The translations under genes and the position numbers were made by a program. From NCBI GenBank assembly GCA_913045265.1, contig CAJWQX010000005.1, positions 9,991-73,990 of the forward strand: a DNA stretch of 64,000 nt. Direction: 5' to 3'. The stretch comes from UBA11889 sp002313255. Lineage in GTDB: Bacteria; Pseudomonadota; Gammaproteobacteria; Pseudomonadales; Azotimanducaceae. Below, piece after piece: positions 26,600 to 34,946 of this stretch (position 1 is the stretch's first letter; the number at the start of each line of letters is the position of its first letter). The notes beneath the pieces were generated by a model that worked only from the letters and a program-made list of their open reading frames with translations, searched no databases and had not been told where the DNA came from.

Positions 26600-27388
26600 T
26601 TAAAGTCCCTTTGCAAACATCGCGAGCGCGTTGAGTACGTCATTGGGTCGTTCGCTCAACATGAAGTGGCCGCAGCCGTCGAGGTTAACGATTTCGGCAT
26701 TCGGTAACGCTTTCGCGACTTCGAGTCCCGCCCGGGCTGGAGTCATTAAATCCGCACCGGCTGCGATTAAGAGCGAAGGACATATGACCTCATGGGAAAC
26801 CTCAGCAAAACCATGGCACGCCCGTAGATCGGCGTGAAGGACTCCTCGGCTAGCGCGCTCAAGGAGTCTTTCGCCCGTGCCCAGCATCCAAACGCCTGGA
26901 TTGCTATTTGCACCCACCTTTCCCTGAAACGAATGACTCCACGTATTTATCATCTCAATCGCGGCATGATCGTTGTCGGCTGCCGCGTTCAACAACACAC
27001 CGGTAACGGGCATCGGGACCGATGTGCCCAAAAGAGCGATAGCGCGACATCGATCTGGGTGATCCACGGCAAACCGATAGGCGACCAACGAACCCATGCT
27101 ATGGCCAACGATGATCGACGGGGCGAAACCAAGTACTTCGACGACGACGGCCAACCAATCAGCCATCGCTTCGATCGTATCCAGCGGGGCGCCTTGGCTC
27201 CGCCCATGCCCGGGTAGATCGACGGCAACACTATTGAATCCATGGCGGGCAAAGTATCGAGACGGCATCACCCAAATACTGTGGTCCATCCCCGCTCCAT
27301 GGATAAACACAATCCCAGGAGCATCGGGTCGATGTCCAGACGTACCGGTAGATACGAAGACACGTTCTGCGTTCACGTCAACGTACAT
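26600..27388 (-). CDS. alpha/beta hydrolase
   Basis: A 262-residue alpha/beta hydrolase. Oxyanion motif IVFIHGAGMDHS, AVDLPGHGRSQG, nucleophile elbow VGHSMGSLVA, and a C-terminal GCGHFMLSERP with the catalytic His. Cytosolic, substrate unknown. It begins 2 bases after the stop of the MetY-type gene, so both are on one transcript. Confidence 0.85.
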   Translation of the reverse strand: MYVDVNAERVFVSTGTSGHRPDAPGIVFIHGAGMDHSIWVMPSRYFARHGFNSVAVDLPGHGRSQGAPLDTIEAMADWLAVVVEVLGFAPSIIVGHSMGSLVAYRFAVDHPDRCRAIALLGTSVPMPVTGVLLNAAADNDHAAIEMINTWSHSFQGKVGANSNPGVWMLGTGERLLERASRGVLHADLRACHGFAEVSHEVICPSLLIAAGADLMTPARAGLEVAKALPNAEIVNLDGCGHFMLSERPNDVLNALAMFAKGL

Positions 27389-27390
27389 AG

Positions 27391-28695
27391 TCAGGTTCTT
27401 TGCGAACGACGTAGTCCGCGTGCCAGATCGTCGATCAAGTCGTCCGGGTCCTCCAATCCGATGGAAAGTCGAACGAGACCTTCGCCGATCCCCGCGCTCG
27501 CAAGCGCATCGGTACTCATGCGGTGATGGGTAGTACTCGCCGGGTGAATCACCAGGGATTTTGCATCGCCAATATTTGCTAGGTGTGAAAAAAGCGAAAG
27601 TGCTTCGATAAACGTTCGCCCCGCACCTCGGCCGCCTTTGATATTGAAACTGAATACTGCACCCGCGCCTTTTGGCAGCAATCGGGAAGCGAGCTCCTGA
27701 TCAGGATGCGAATCGAGCTCCGGATAGAGCACGGACTCAACTGCTTCGTGTTCGTCCAGAAAGGCCACAACTCGGCGGGTATTCTCCACGTGACGCTGCA
27801 TCCGTAACGGCAGTGTTTCTAGACCTTGCAGCACGTGAAACGCGGTCATCGGCGCCATGCACGCACCAAAATCCCGAATGCCCTCTTTCCGTGCCCGTGT
27901 AATGAAAGCCAGCGGTCCAAATTCTTCTGCAAAAACCAGGCCGTGAAATCCCTCATACGGTTGCGTCAACGTTGGAAATCGGTCCGATGTTTCCCAGTCG
28001 AACGTACCACCATCGACCAGCAAGCCGCCGATAACAATGCCATGCCCACTTAAGAATTTAGTTGCTGAATGCACAACGATATCGGCACCATGCTCCATCG
28101 GCTTGCACAAGTACGGCGTCGCAAAAGTCGAATCAACAACCAGTGGCATTCCGGCATCATGCGCAACCTCAGCAAGCGCCGACAGATCGAGCACTTCGAG
28201 GCCCGGATTACCCAAGATCTCTCCGAATAATAGTTTGGTTGATGGTGTAATTGCGCTGCTGAACGCTTCGACAGAACGGGGATCAACGAACGTGGTCTCG
28301 ATACCAAAACGGGGCAACGTATACTCAAGCAAATTGTGGGTTCCCCCGTACAGCGATCTGGACGCAACGATATGATCTCCGGACGAACAAAGTGTCGCGA
28401 CCGCGAGATGCATGGCGGCTTGGCCACTAGCAGTTGCTATCGCCCCAACACCTCGTTCTAGGGCAGACACTCGTTCTTCCAATACCGCGTTAGTCGGATT
28501 GGAGAGCCTCGAGTAGACGTGGCCCGCTCGTTCAATATTGAACAAACCGGCGGCGAAATCAGAGTCCGGAAATACAAACGAAGCCGACTGATATATCGGC
28601 GTTGCGCGTGCGCCGGTCACCGGGTCTGGCTGCTGCCCCGCGTGCAGCGTTAACGTATCAAACCCCGTCGCCCGAGGTCCTTCATGTTCAGACAT
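27391..28695 (-). CDS. metY: O-acetylhomoserine sulfhydrylase-type PLP enzyme
   Basis: A 434-residue member of the Cys/Met PLP family with the MetY pattern. It starts GFDTLTLHAGQQPDP, then ARATPIYQSASFVF, SRLSNPTN, D188 in VVDSTFATPYLC, and the PLP lysine K213 in SATKFLSGHG. The ~430-residue length and LVIHPASTTHHRMS near the end fit O-acetyl-L-homoserine sulfhydrylase (direct sulfide incorporation to homocysteine). The ATG at 28695 is chosen because it begins the family-conserved region. It heads a two-gene unit with an alpha/beta hydrolase. Confidence 0.87.
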   Translation of the reverse strand: MSEHEGPRATGFDTLTLHAGQQPDPVTGARATPIYQSASFVFPDSDFAAGLFNIERAGHVYSRLSNPTNAVLEERVSALERGVGAIATASGQAAMHLAVATLCSSGDHIVASRSLYGGTHNLLEYTLPRFGIETTFVDPRSVEAFSSAITPSTKLLFGEILGNPGLEVLDLSALAEVAHDAGMPLVVDSTFATPYLCKPMEHGADIVVHSATKFLSGHGIVIGGLLVDGGTFDWETSDRFPTLTQPYEGFHGLVFAEEFGPLAFITRARKEGIRDFGACMAPMTAFHVLQGLETLPLRMQRHVENTRRVVAFLDEHEAVESVLYPELDSHPDQELASRLLPKGAGAVFSFNIKGGRGAGRTFIEALSLFSHLANIGDAKSLVIHPASTTHHRMSTDALASAGIGEGLVRLSIGLEDPDDLIDDLARGLRRSQRT

Positions 28696-28881
28696 CGCAA
28701 TCGAACTCCATCCCAGAAGGTCCGGGCACACCGAACCGAAACTTCATGATTACTGCTTGCACCGTCCCACCACAAGCTCGATGTTAAAAAACATTGGCGC
28801 AATAAACCCGTCATCGAAGTTCTACGTCCGATAGGTAATCCAAACTGGACGCATTTACTTCAGCGCGGCAAGATAGACGCT

Positions 28882-29973
28882 ATGTACGAACACACCAGCT
28901 ATCCCCTTCGCGAGGGTCTTATCGAAGCCCATGAGAAGGTCTGGGAAAGCATCGCAGAACCGGGCCCGTTTTGGACCGGGACGGAACGAATCGCGATGGT
29001 GGTGGAATCGCGCGCCGCAACGAGTTGTCGTTTGTGTGCGAAACGTCGGCAAGCACTCTCGCCCTACGCCGTAGACGGGGTGCACGATAACGAGACGGAC
29101 TTAGATGCCGTGATCGTGGATATGATTCACCGGGTTCGATCGGATCCTGGTCGTATCACCCGAAACATGTTCGATCAGGTCATGGCCGCTGGTATCACCC
29201 CCGAGCACTACATCGAAATCGTGGGTGTGGTGAACTCTTCGGTCATCATCGACACGTTACACGCCGCGTTGGGTCTCTCTCTGGCCGAGCTCCCGACACC
29301 GCAACCCGACGCACCCACGGGACAGCCCCGCGCCAATGTGACGGATGGAGGCGCTTGGGTTCCTATCGCGGTCGGTAACGAACGACCCGGCATGATTAAC
29401 GGACTCAGCAACAACCGCGAGCCCAACATTGCGCGTTCCATGGGACTCGTGCCAAGCGCTGTGGAACTCTTCTTCACGGCGTTTCGACCCCATTACGCAT
29501 TGCAGAACATCCCCCTCGATCTGAAACAATCTCAGGCAGAATTCATCGCATCCCGCGTTTCCGCACTGAACCAGTGTTTCTACTGAACCACCTCACATAC
29601 GATGCTGCTCCGGGCGAGCGGCCAGCCAGACCAAAAAGACTACGATTTAAATTCAGTCACCGACGGGCATATCGACCCGGGCGTTGATTTTGGTCATTGG
29701 CTCAGGTCCCTAACCGAAGCAGCCATTCGAAACCGATGGGATGACCTCGCAACCATTCGCGATCAAGCAGGCGCGGCAATGGGCACGCAATCCATGGTGG
29801 ATGCGCTTGTGGTTGCGTCGGGATTCAACGGAATCACTCGGGTTGCAGACGCGACGGGCATTCCACTCGATGAGAACACCCAGCAAATGACCGTCGACAT
29901 GCGTGAATCGACAGGGATCGAACGATTCAACTACGCCGAAAAATCGGACCGATTCGACTTCGTCACGACTTGA
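28882..29973 (+). CDS. AhpD-like (carboxymuconolactone decarboxylase-related) selenoprotein, Sec235
   Basis: One 363-residue frame interrupted by a single in-frame TGA at 29584-29586. Read through, it gives ...SALNQCFY-U-TTSH...: C232-x-x-U235-x3-H239, exactly the AhpD/CMD active site (CxxC with His) with Sec replacing the second Cys. An N-terminal CMD-like half carries C49-x-x-C52 (TSCRLC). The C-terminal half continues normally (MVDALVVASGFNGITRVADATGIPL). A SECIS-like hairpin begins 17 bases after the TGA. The ATG at 29602 lies inside that hairpin and has no ribosome-binding site, so a second independent gene is unlikely. The expected role is thiol/selenol peroxidase or reductase chemistry against peroxides, inferred from family. 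Related proteins are known as alkylhydroperoxidase-related (seleno)proteins. The 3' end overlaps the convergent phosphatase gene by 11 bases. Confidence 0.88.
29604..29622 (+). promoter_or_regulatory. bacterial SECIS-like hairpin directing Sec insertion
   Basis: GCTGCTC (29604-29610) pairs fully with GAGCGGC (29616-29622), including one G-U pair, around the 5-base loop CGGGC. The loop starts 25 bases after the TGA, within the usual bacterial range, and has G at its second position, as in known SelB-binding hairpins. It lies in the coding region, as bacterial SECIS elements do. The call rests on the hairpin, its spacing and the Sec codon being at a catalytic Cys position. Confidence 0.8.
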
Positions 29974-30733
29974 CCACGTATCGCCGTTGAAGCTCTTCGA
30001 GGTCTCGCGCATTCAGGCCTAGACCACGTTCCAAATATTCATCGATCGAGCCGTGCAGCTTTTCCATCACACGAAAAGCAGCCCTCAAATACTCGATACG
30101 GACGCCGGCGACCGATTTGATCATCTCAATTTCAGGACTCAACGAGCCGTAGTACTGTCGAATGCGAGGAAGGATAAACCCCTCGAAATCTATAACGCTG
30201 TTGGTCAACAAGTAGTCTTCCTCAACGTTCTCGCGACTGACGCCAAGTGATTCAAGAATCATCGCAACAGCCAGACCCGTTCGGTCCTTCCCTGCTGTGC
30301 AGTGGACCAAAAATCCCCCGTCACGTGTGTCCAGCAGTGTCGTAAATACCTCGCGAAAGTTTTTGGTGTGGTCGCGGACAAGATCCTCATTAATCGCCAC
30401 CATAAAATTCATTCGTTGGTCTTCAGTCGGCGGACGGCTTCGCAGCGCCAGCCGCATCGATGAGGCGCTACCAGGGTCAATCGAAACGGCTGTTCGTCTC
30501 GGATTTTCAGGCGGCAAAGGGGTCGGATCGTCTTCCCGCTCGTCAGCTCGGCGCAAGTCACATATGTGCCGAATATCCAATTCGTTAAACGTCGCAAGTC
30601 CAGTCGGCGTTATATTGGAAAGTGTTCCACATCGAAACAGTTTGCCCGAGACCACCCAGCCCCCTGCGACCGCCGGGTAGCCACCGAAGTCCCGAAAATT
30701 CACGCCGCCTTCGATATCGATAATTTCTGGCAT
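29963..30733 (-). CDS. tyrosine-protein phosphatase, IphP-like
   Basis: A 256-residue protein of the IphP/LipA tyrosine-phosphatase family. It starts with NFRDFGGY (12-19), then LFRCGTLSN. The P-loop is HC145TAGKDR151TG, matching HCX5R with nucleophile Cys145 and Arg151. DLRRADERE resembles the family's conserved arginine-rich block. No signal peptide is visible, so it is probably cytosolic. It dephosphorylates tyrosine or phosphoinositide-type substrates; the target is unknown. It converges on the selenoprotein gene with an 11-base overlap. Confidence 0.88.
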   Translation of the reverse strand: MPEIIDIEGGVNFRDFGGYPAVAGGWVVSGKLFRCGTLSNITPTGLATFNELDIRHICDLRRADEREDDPTPLPPENPRRTAVSIDPGSASSMRLALRSRPPTEDQRMNFMVAINEDLVRDHTKNFREVFTTLLDTRDGGFLVHCTAGKDRTGLAVAMILESLGVSRENVEEDYLLTNSVIDFEGFILPRIRQYYGSLSPEIEMIKSVAGVRIEYLRAAFRVMEKLHGSIDEYLERGLGLNARDLEELQRRYVVKS

Positions 30734-30827
30734 TCGTTACGTCGCTAGCACGTCATTGAAGTCGCTAGGAGAGGCGAGTTCCGCTTACCGTATATAAGGC
30801 CGCTGTCGATATTGGCAACCAGATAAA

Positions 30828-31910
30828 CTACGGGCGAATTTCGTAGTAGCTATTGACCGACGTCCCAAAGTCCAACCGTTCAAAGCGCGAGAACCCCGCG
30901 GTTTCGGTCATATCTCTGGCTACCTGCTCGTTAAATCCTAAGGTACCCAACCCAGCCCCATCAGGCGTGGACATACTCGAAGACATACAAATCATTAGTG
31001 AGAAACCATAAAACAGCCCCGCGCTAGGATTTTCCGTCAAATTCTCTGCGAACGTCGGAAGGCTTCGAATATCCGAACAAAGCCACGTTCCATCAGCTTT
31101 AAGACAACCATATACATCGGCGATAAGTCGGTCGGGATAAGGCGCGTCATGAACAACATCGAACGTGGTAACGAAGTCGATACTACCGTCGCGAGGAAGA
31201 GGTTCCACCGTTGGGTTGACGAAGCGAACATTTTTCAGCTCGGTTTCCAACAGGTGGGCGTGTGCATTGGCCAACGCATGTTCGGACGTGTCATAGCCAA
31301 CGAACTCAGACGCAGGGAATGCCTCTGCCATGACGAGGATCGCTTGGCCCGCTCCACAACCAACGTCGGCAACGCGAGCGCCCGACGTTAGCTTTTCAGT
31401 AACTCCGTTAAGGGAAGGCAGAATGTTTTGAACCAATTCGTTCCTCGGGACGTAGTTGTTGAGGCGCTCAATTCCGCACGCACATGCTCCACCTTGGTCG
31501 TCATAACTCAGTCCTAACCCGGTGCGGAACGCATCGCCCAATTTCGGCACTGCATCGTGCGTCGCAACAACGGCTTGAAATCCACCCGCGAAATAAAAGG
31601 GATTTTCGTCATCGCAAAGGACGATGGCGGCCTCAGGCGAAAGGCTGAAAGAATCGTTGTCAGCTGAATATTCGATTTGTCCGACGCAAGCCTGATGCCG
31701 TAGCCATTCGCGTAACCAGCGCTCGTGAAGGCCGGTACACTCAGCAAATTCGGTGCTCGTTACCGGCCCTTCGTCTCGTAGTTGACGATATAGGCCCATC
31801 TTGTCCCCAACGTACGACAAACTGCAGTTAAAGCCAGCCATGACTTGCTGACTTACCTGTTTGACGTAGGTTTCTAGTTTTTCTCGATCTACTTGTGTCG
31901 CTTCCGCCAT
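30828..31910 (-). CDS. class I SAM-dependent methyltransferase with winged-helix N-domain
   Basis: A 360-residue protein. Residues 25 to about 110 form a winged-helix dimerisation domain (MGLYRQLRDEGPVTSTEFAE, then HERWLREWLRHQ). The Rossmann-fold methyltransferase has motif I DVGCGAG (182-188) followed by FVGYD and VTTFDVVHDAPYP. The layout resembles Rv2258c-type methyltransferases. The ATG at 31910 follows GGAGA by 9 bases. The methyl acceptor is unknown. Confidence 0.83.
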   Translation of the reverse strand: MAEATQVDREKLETYVKQVSQQVMAGFNCSLSYVGDKMGLYRQLRDEGPVTSTEFAECTGLHERWLREWLRHQACVGQIEYSADNDSFSLSPEAAIVLCDDENPFYFAGGFQAVVATHDAVPKLGDAFRTGLGLSYDDQGGACACGIERLNNYVPRNELVQNILPSLNGVTEKLTSGARVADVGCGAGQAILVMAEAFPASEFVGYDTSEHALANAHAHLLETELKNVRFVNPTVEPLPRDGSIDFVTTFDVVHDAPYPDRLIADVYGCLKADGTWLCSDIRSLPTFAENLTENPSAGLFYGFSLMICMSSSMSTPDGAGLGTLGFNEQVARDMTETAGFSRFERLDFGTSVNSYYEIRP

Positions 31911-32020
31911 AAGAGTGTCTCCTGGTCGATTCACAAAGATGCTAACCCATGGAACTGCTTCTAAACTCTATCTCGCAACGTATCAGTTATCGCGACGCCC
32001 GTGGGTCTCCCCTCTAGAAG

Positions 32021-32416
32021 TCAACCGTCGAGCATAAAACTGCCCGTCGCCTCGACGACGATGGTGTCGTTGTCTTGCCGGAAAACCTTACCTTCAATCA
32101 GCGCCACTCGGCCTTTACGTCGCACCAGGCGACCCTCCAACCGCACCGGCGTACCAATCGGAAGAGGTTGCCGATAACGGACTTCTGCTCGCGCGGTGAA
32201 ACAACGCTCGCCCTGTAGATAGAGCCAGTTGGCCATAACGTCATCAAGCAGACAAAACAAAATGCCTCCGTGAACGACCCCGTCATACCCAGCGTAGCTT
32301 TCGTTAGGGACGAATTCGGCCCGGCACACATCGTCAACCAATTGAAACTGAACCCCGAGACCGCGATCGTTTCCAGGCCCACAAACAAAGCACCGATTAG
32401 CGCTACTGTCCAACAA
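32021..32416 (-). CDS. PaaI-type hotdog thioesterase
   Basis: A 131-residue single hotdog domain. CFVCGPGNDRGLGVQF at the start and YDGVVHGGILFCLLDDVMANWL (central helix with the HGG motif) identify the PaaI/YiiD-like thioesterase branch, which hydrolyses acyl-CoA esters. The start is TTG 32416, preceded by GGAG with 5-base spacing. Divergent from a Nudix gene of the CoA-pyrophosphatase type 49 bases away. Confidence 0.82.
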   Translation of the reverse strand: MLDSSANRCFVCGPGNDRGLGVQFQLVDDVCRAEFVPNESYAGYDGVVHGGILFCLLDDVMANWLYLQGERCFTARAEVRYRQPLPIGTPVRLEGRLVRRKGRVALIEGKVFRQDNDTIVVEATGSFMLDG

Positions 32417-32465
32417 ATCTCCGCTCCCTGGCTCAGACTCGCCACGTTCAAGCTATCATAAGCGA

Positions 32466-33074
32466 GTGTCTCACCTAAGCATCCAACACATTCGGGCCCG
32501 TATCGCCGCCCATCAACCCCAACGGTTCCCCGTCAATGAAGAAACCAGGCAGGCTGCCGTCGCCGTGGTGATGCACGTGACTGACGAGGGTTCAGAAATT
32601 CTCTTCATCAGGCGTGCTCAACACGATGCCGACCCGTGGTCAGGGCATATGGCGTTTCCCGGGGGGCATCGCGACCCTGTCGATACTAGTCTCAAGGCCG
32701 CTGCCGTTAGAGAAACTCAAGAAGAAATTGGATTGGATCTCGATGCGGCGACATTCCTTGGACCGCTATCGCAACAACGCGCGATGCCGCGTGGCCGAAC
32801 GACCGATATGGTTGTGGCTCCCTTCGTTTTTGAAATCAACGACATCCCGGTCTTTCGCCCGAATCATGAAGTCGACGAGATCGTCTGGGGGCCGCTCGAC
32901 CATATGCTAGACCGATCCCTTTGCGATACCGAAACGCGCCCTATCGGCTCGAGCTCGACCGTATTCGATGGCTATCGGCTCAGCGGCGGACATTTCGTCT
33001 GGGGCTTGACCTATCGGGCCTTACAGACTTTTTTCAAAGTGTTAGATCCAAGTTATATTGCCCCGGACGACTAA
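32466..33074 (+). CDS. CoA pyrophosphatase-type Nudix hydrolase
   Basis: A 202-residue Nudix protein. LFIRRAQHDADPWSGHMAFPGG is the UPF0035-type lead into the Nudix box (GGHRDPVDTSLKAAAVRETQEEIGL), in which the first box Glu is Asp. This combination marks the NudL/CoAse branch, which splits CoA into phosphopantetheine and 3',5'-ADP. The start is GTG 32466. The 3' end overlaps the NTF2-like gene by 4 bases on the opposite strand. Confidence 0.83.
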   Translation: MSHLSIQHIRARIAAHQPQRFPVNEETRQAAVAVVMHVTDEGSEILFIRRAQHDADPWSGHMAFPGGHRDPVDTSLKAAAVRETQEEIGLDLDAATFLGPLSQQRAMPRGRTTDMVVAPFVFEINDIPVFRPNHEVDEIVWGPLDHMLDRSLCDTETRPIGSSSTVFDGYRLSGGHFVWGLTYRALQTFFKVLDPSYIAPDD

Positions 33075-33529
33075 ATGTCGGCAGCCCTAACGCTGTCCGC
33101 TTTTCGAGCTAAATGACGTGCAATGCGGTCAGCAGGGAAATTCAATTGGGAGATCGCAATACCTGTATTGAACTCCTCTCGATATACGCGAATAAGGCCT
33201 GCGTCTAGCGTAAATTGACTCATACCCTCAAACACCACACGCTCGCCCTCGGCCCCGTCAAGCTTTGAAACATAACTGAATCGATACCTCGCATACCCCA
33301 TCGCAGTATTCGCGATCGGTTCGAACATCTGCCATCGAAACCCTTCCGCATGACCCCAGAAGTGCATTTCTAGCATGCGGGCAATGGCGTCCCGTCCATG
33401 AAACGCACCATAAAAGCAGTCGTTGTAAACGCCGTCTTCGGTGAAAAGTTCTGCAAGTTTTTGCCCGTCACCGGATTCAACCGCGCTCGTAAATTGACGA
33501 AGCATTCGATCGAAGACGGTATCGTTCAT
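33071..33529 (-). CDS. NTF2-like / SnoaL-like protein
   Basis: A 152-residue cone-shaped alpha+beta domain: FTSAVESGDGQKLAELFTEDGVYNDCFYGAFHGRDAIARML at 11-51 is the typical NTF2-like start, followed by beta strands. Members include SnoaL cyclases, ketosteroid isomerase-like enzymes and non-catalytic proteins. The function cannot be assigned. It begins 7 bases after the YegD-like gene and so belongs to the CoA-transferase / YegD / NTF2 operon. Confidence 0.78.
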   Translation of the reverse strand: MNDTVFDRMLRQFTSAVESGDGQKLAELFTEDGVYNDCFYGAFHGRDAIARMLEMHFWGHAEGFRWQMFEPIANTAMGYARYRFSYVSKLDGAEGERVVFEGMSQFTLDAGLIRVYREEFNTGIAISQLNFPADRIARHLARKADSVRAADI

Positions 33530-33536
33530 TTAACGT

Positions 33537-34946
33537 TCACGCGATCCGAAGATCGTGGTAGTCAGCGATCGCGAGTCCCGCGGCCACACTGGTAAAAGGG
33601 TCGTGATTTACGACCCGGTGCGGAAAGTGTTTGTTGAGCATGCGCTGCACAGCAGGAATCAACGACGACCCGCCCGTCCGAAGCACAATATCGACATTTT
33701 TCGGGACGATTTCGGCACGGTGAATGATTTCCAATACGGCTTGCTCAACCCGCACGAGCGAGTCATTGATGACGTCTTCGAACTCTCCACGTGTAAGAGA
33801 CGCTTCAATGTCGATGTCTGCAATATCTAACACGGCATCGTCAGCGAAAGACAACTCCGCTTTAAAGTCTTTGATGGCTTGAAACGCTAGGTAGCTATAA
33901 TTCTGTTGGATGAGCTCGCGCAGGCGACGGAACTTTAGTCGAGCTTCACCTCCTTGCGAAATACATTCAAGAACGGGCGTCGTGTATCGATTTTGGTTGA
34001 GTAAATACGTGACGGCCCAGTTCAACAACAAGTCCTCATAATCCTCGAAAGGAAATTGTGTTTCGATCTCTTGGCGATCGGTACCGCGACGTCGCCATCG
34101 CTCTCCTTTTCCGAGCAGTGGGAACAGCAGACGACGGAATATGCGTTGATCAATTCGATCGCCACCTAACGCGATTCCGTGGGTGGCGACCACCGAAAAA
34201 GCATTTCCCGAGCGGCGTTGCAATACGCAAAAATCCAAAGTCCCGCCACCGAAATCAACCGTCAGTATCGTGTCTCCTGCCGCACCAGGCCGTTCGTGTA
34301 GAAAACTAACCGCCGCGGCAATCGGTTCCGGATAAAACCGGTGATCTTGAATGCCCGCATGGCCGTACGCTTCACCCAACCGACTTAAAGCAACTTCATT
34401 GCGTTTTACGTCTCTCCCCTCAAAATTGACGGGGTGTCCTACACAGGCCGAACTGACTTCGATTCCGCCGTCTTCAAGCTCCTGGCGTATGCGCAGCAAT
34501 ATCGGCGTAATTAACGCCACCAGCCGAAAAGGATGATCGAAAACCATCAGTCGCCGAACGCTTTGATTTCCCAACAACCGCTTCGTGCCTTGGAACAACC
34601 GTCCACGCAAACCCGTGTCAATCATCGACTCGCCGTACACTGCTTGCGAAAGTATTTCGGCCGGCCGTTGACTGCTTGGGTCGGCTGCGCCCACCGCCAG
34701 GGTGGCGCGTCCAATGACTTCCGGGACGAGTTCCACCGTCCGTCCAGTATTGCCCTCAATGTAACGGTCGATGGCTGCCTGGCCAGTAATGGTTTGAAGA
34801 TCCGCATCGATATACGTTGCGGACGGCATGATAGGGGAATCCATCTCGAGCTGAATGAACGAAACTCTTTCCCCATCAAACACGGCAGCGGTCGAATTCG
34901 TCGTCCCGAAATCAATTCCTATCCCTACGTTTGTCACGTTCTTCAC
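33537..34946 (-). CDS. yegD: Hsp70-family protein, YegD-like
   Basis: A 469-residue actin-fold ATPase. It starts with VGIGIDFGTTNSTAAVFDG (phosphate 1 loop). LTVDFGGGTLDFCVLQR is the phosphate 2 loop and LRTGGSSLIPAVQRML the adenosine motif. There is no peptide-binding C-terminal domain, as in YegD of E. coli (about 450 residues). Function poorly known; chaperone-related. The GTG at 34946 overlaps the stop of the CoA-transferase gene (GTGA), so the two genes are translationally coupled. Confidence 0.85.
   Translation of the reverse strand: MKNVTNVGIGIDFGTTNSTAAVFDGERVSFIQLEMDSPIMPSATYIDADLQTITGQAAIDRYIEGNTGRTVELVPEVIGRATLAVGAADPSSQRPAEILSQAVYGESMIDTGLRGRLFQGTKRLLGNQSVRRLMVFDHPFRLVALITPILLRIRQELEDGGIEVSSACVGHPVNFEGRDVKRNEVALSRLGEAYGHAGIQDHRFYPEPIAAAVSFLHERPGAAGDTILTVDFGGGTLDFCVLQRRSGNAFSVVATHGIALGGDRIDQRIFRRLLFPLLGKGERWRRRGTDRQEIETQFPFEDYEDLLLNWAVTYLLNQNRYTTPVLECISQGGEARLKFRRLRELIQQNYSYLAFQAIKDFKAELSFADDAVLDIADIDIEASLTRGEFEDVINDSLVRVEQAVLEIIHRAEIVPKNVDIVLRTGGSSLIPAVQRMLNKHFPHRVVNHDPFTSVAAGLAIADYHDLRIA

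Noticed and set aside
28882..29586. Two separate genes (28882-29586 and 29602-29973) or a pseudogene with a nonsense mutation
   Set aside because: Same frame on both sides, TGA exactly at the second Cys position of the catalytic motif, SECIS-like hairpin at the right distance, no ribosome-binding site for the second ATG, and selU in the neighbourhood. Selenocysteine explains all of these better.
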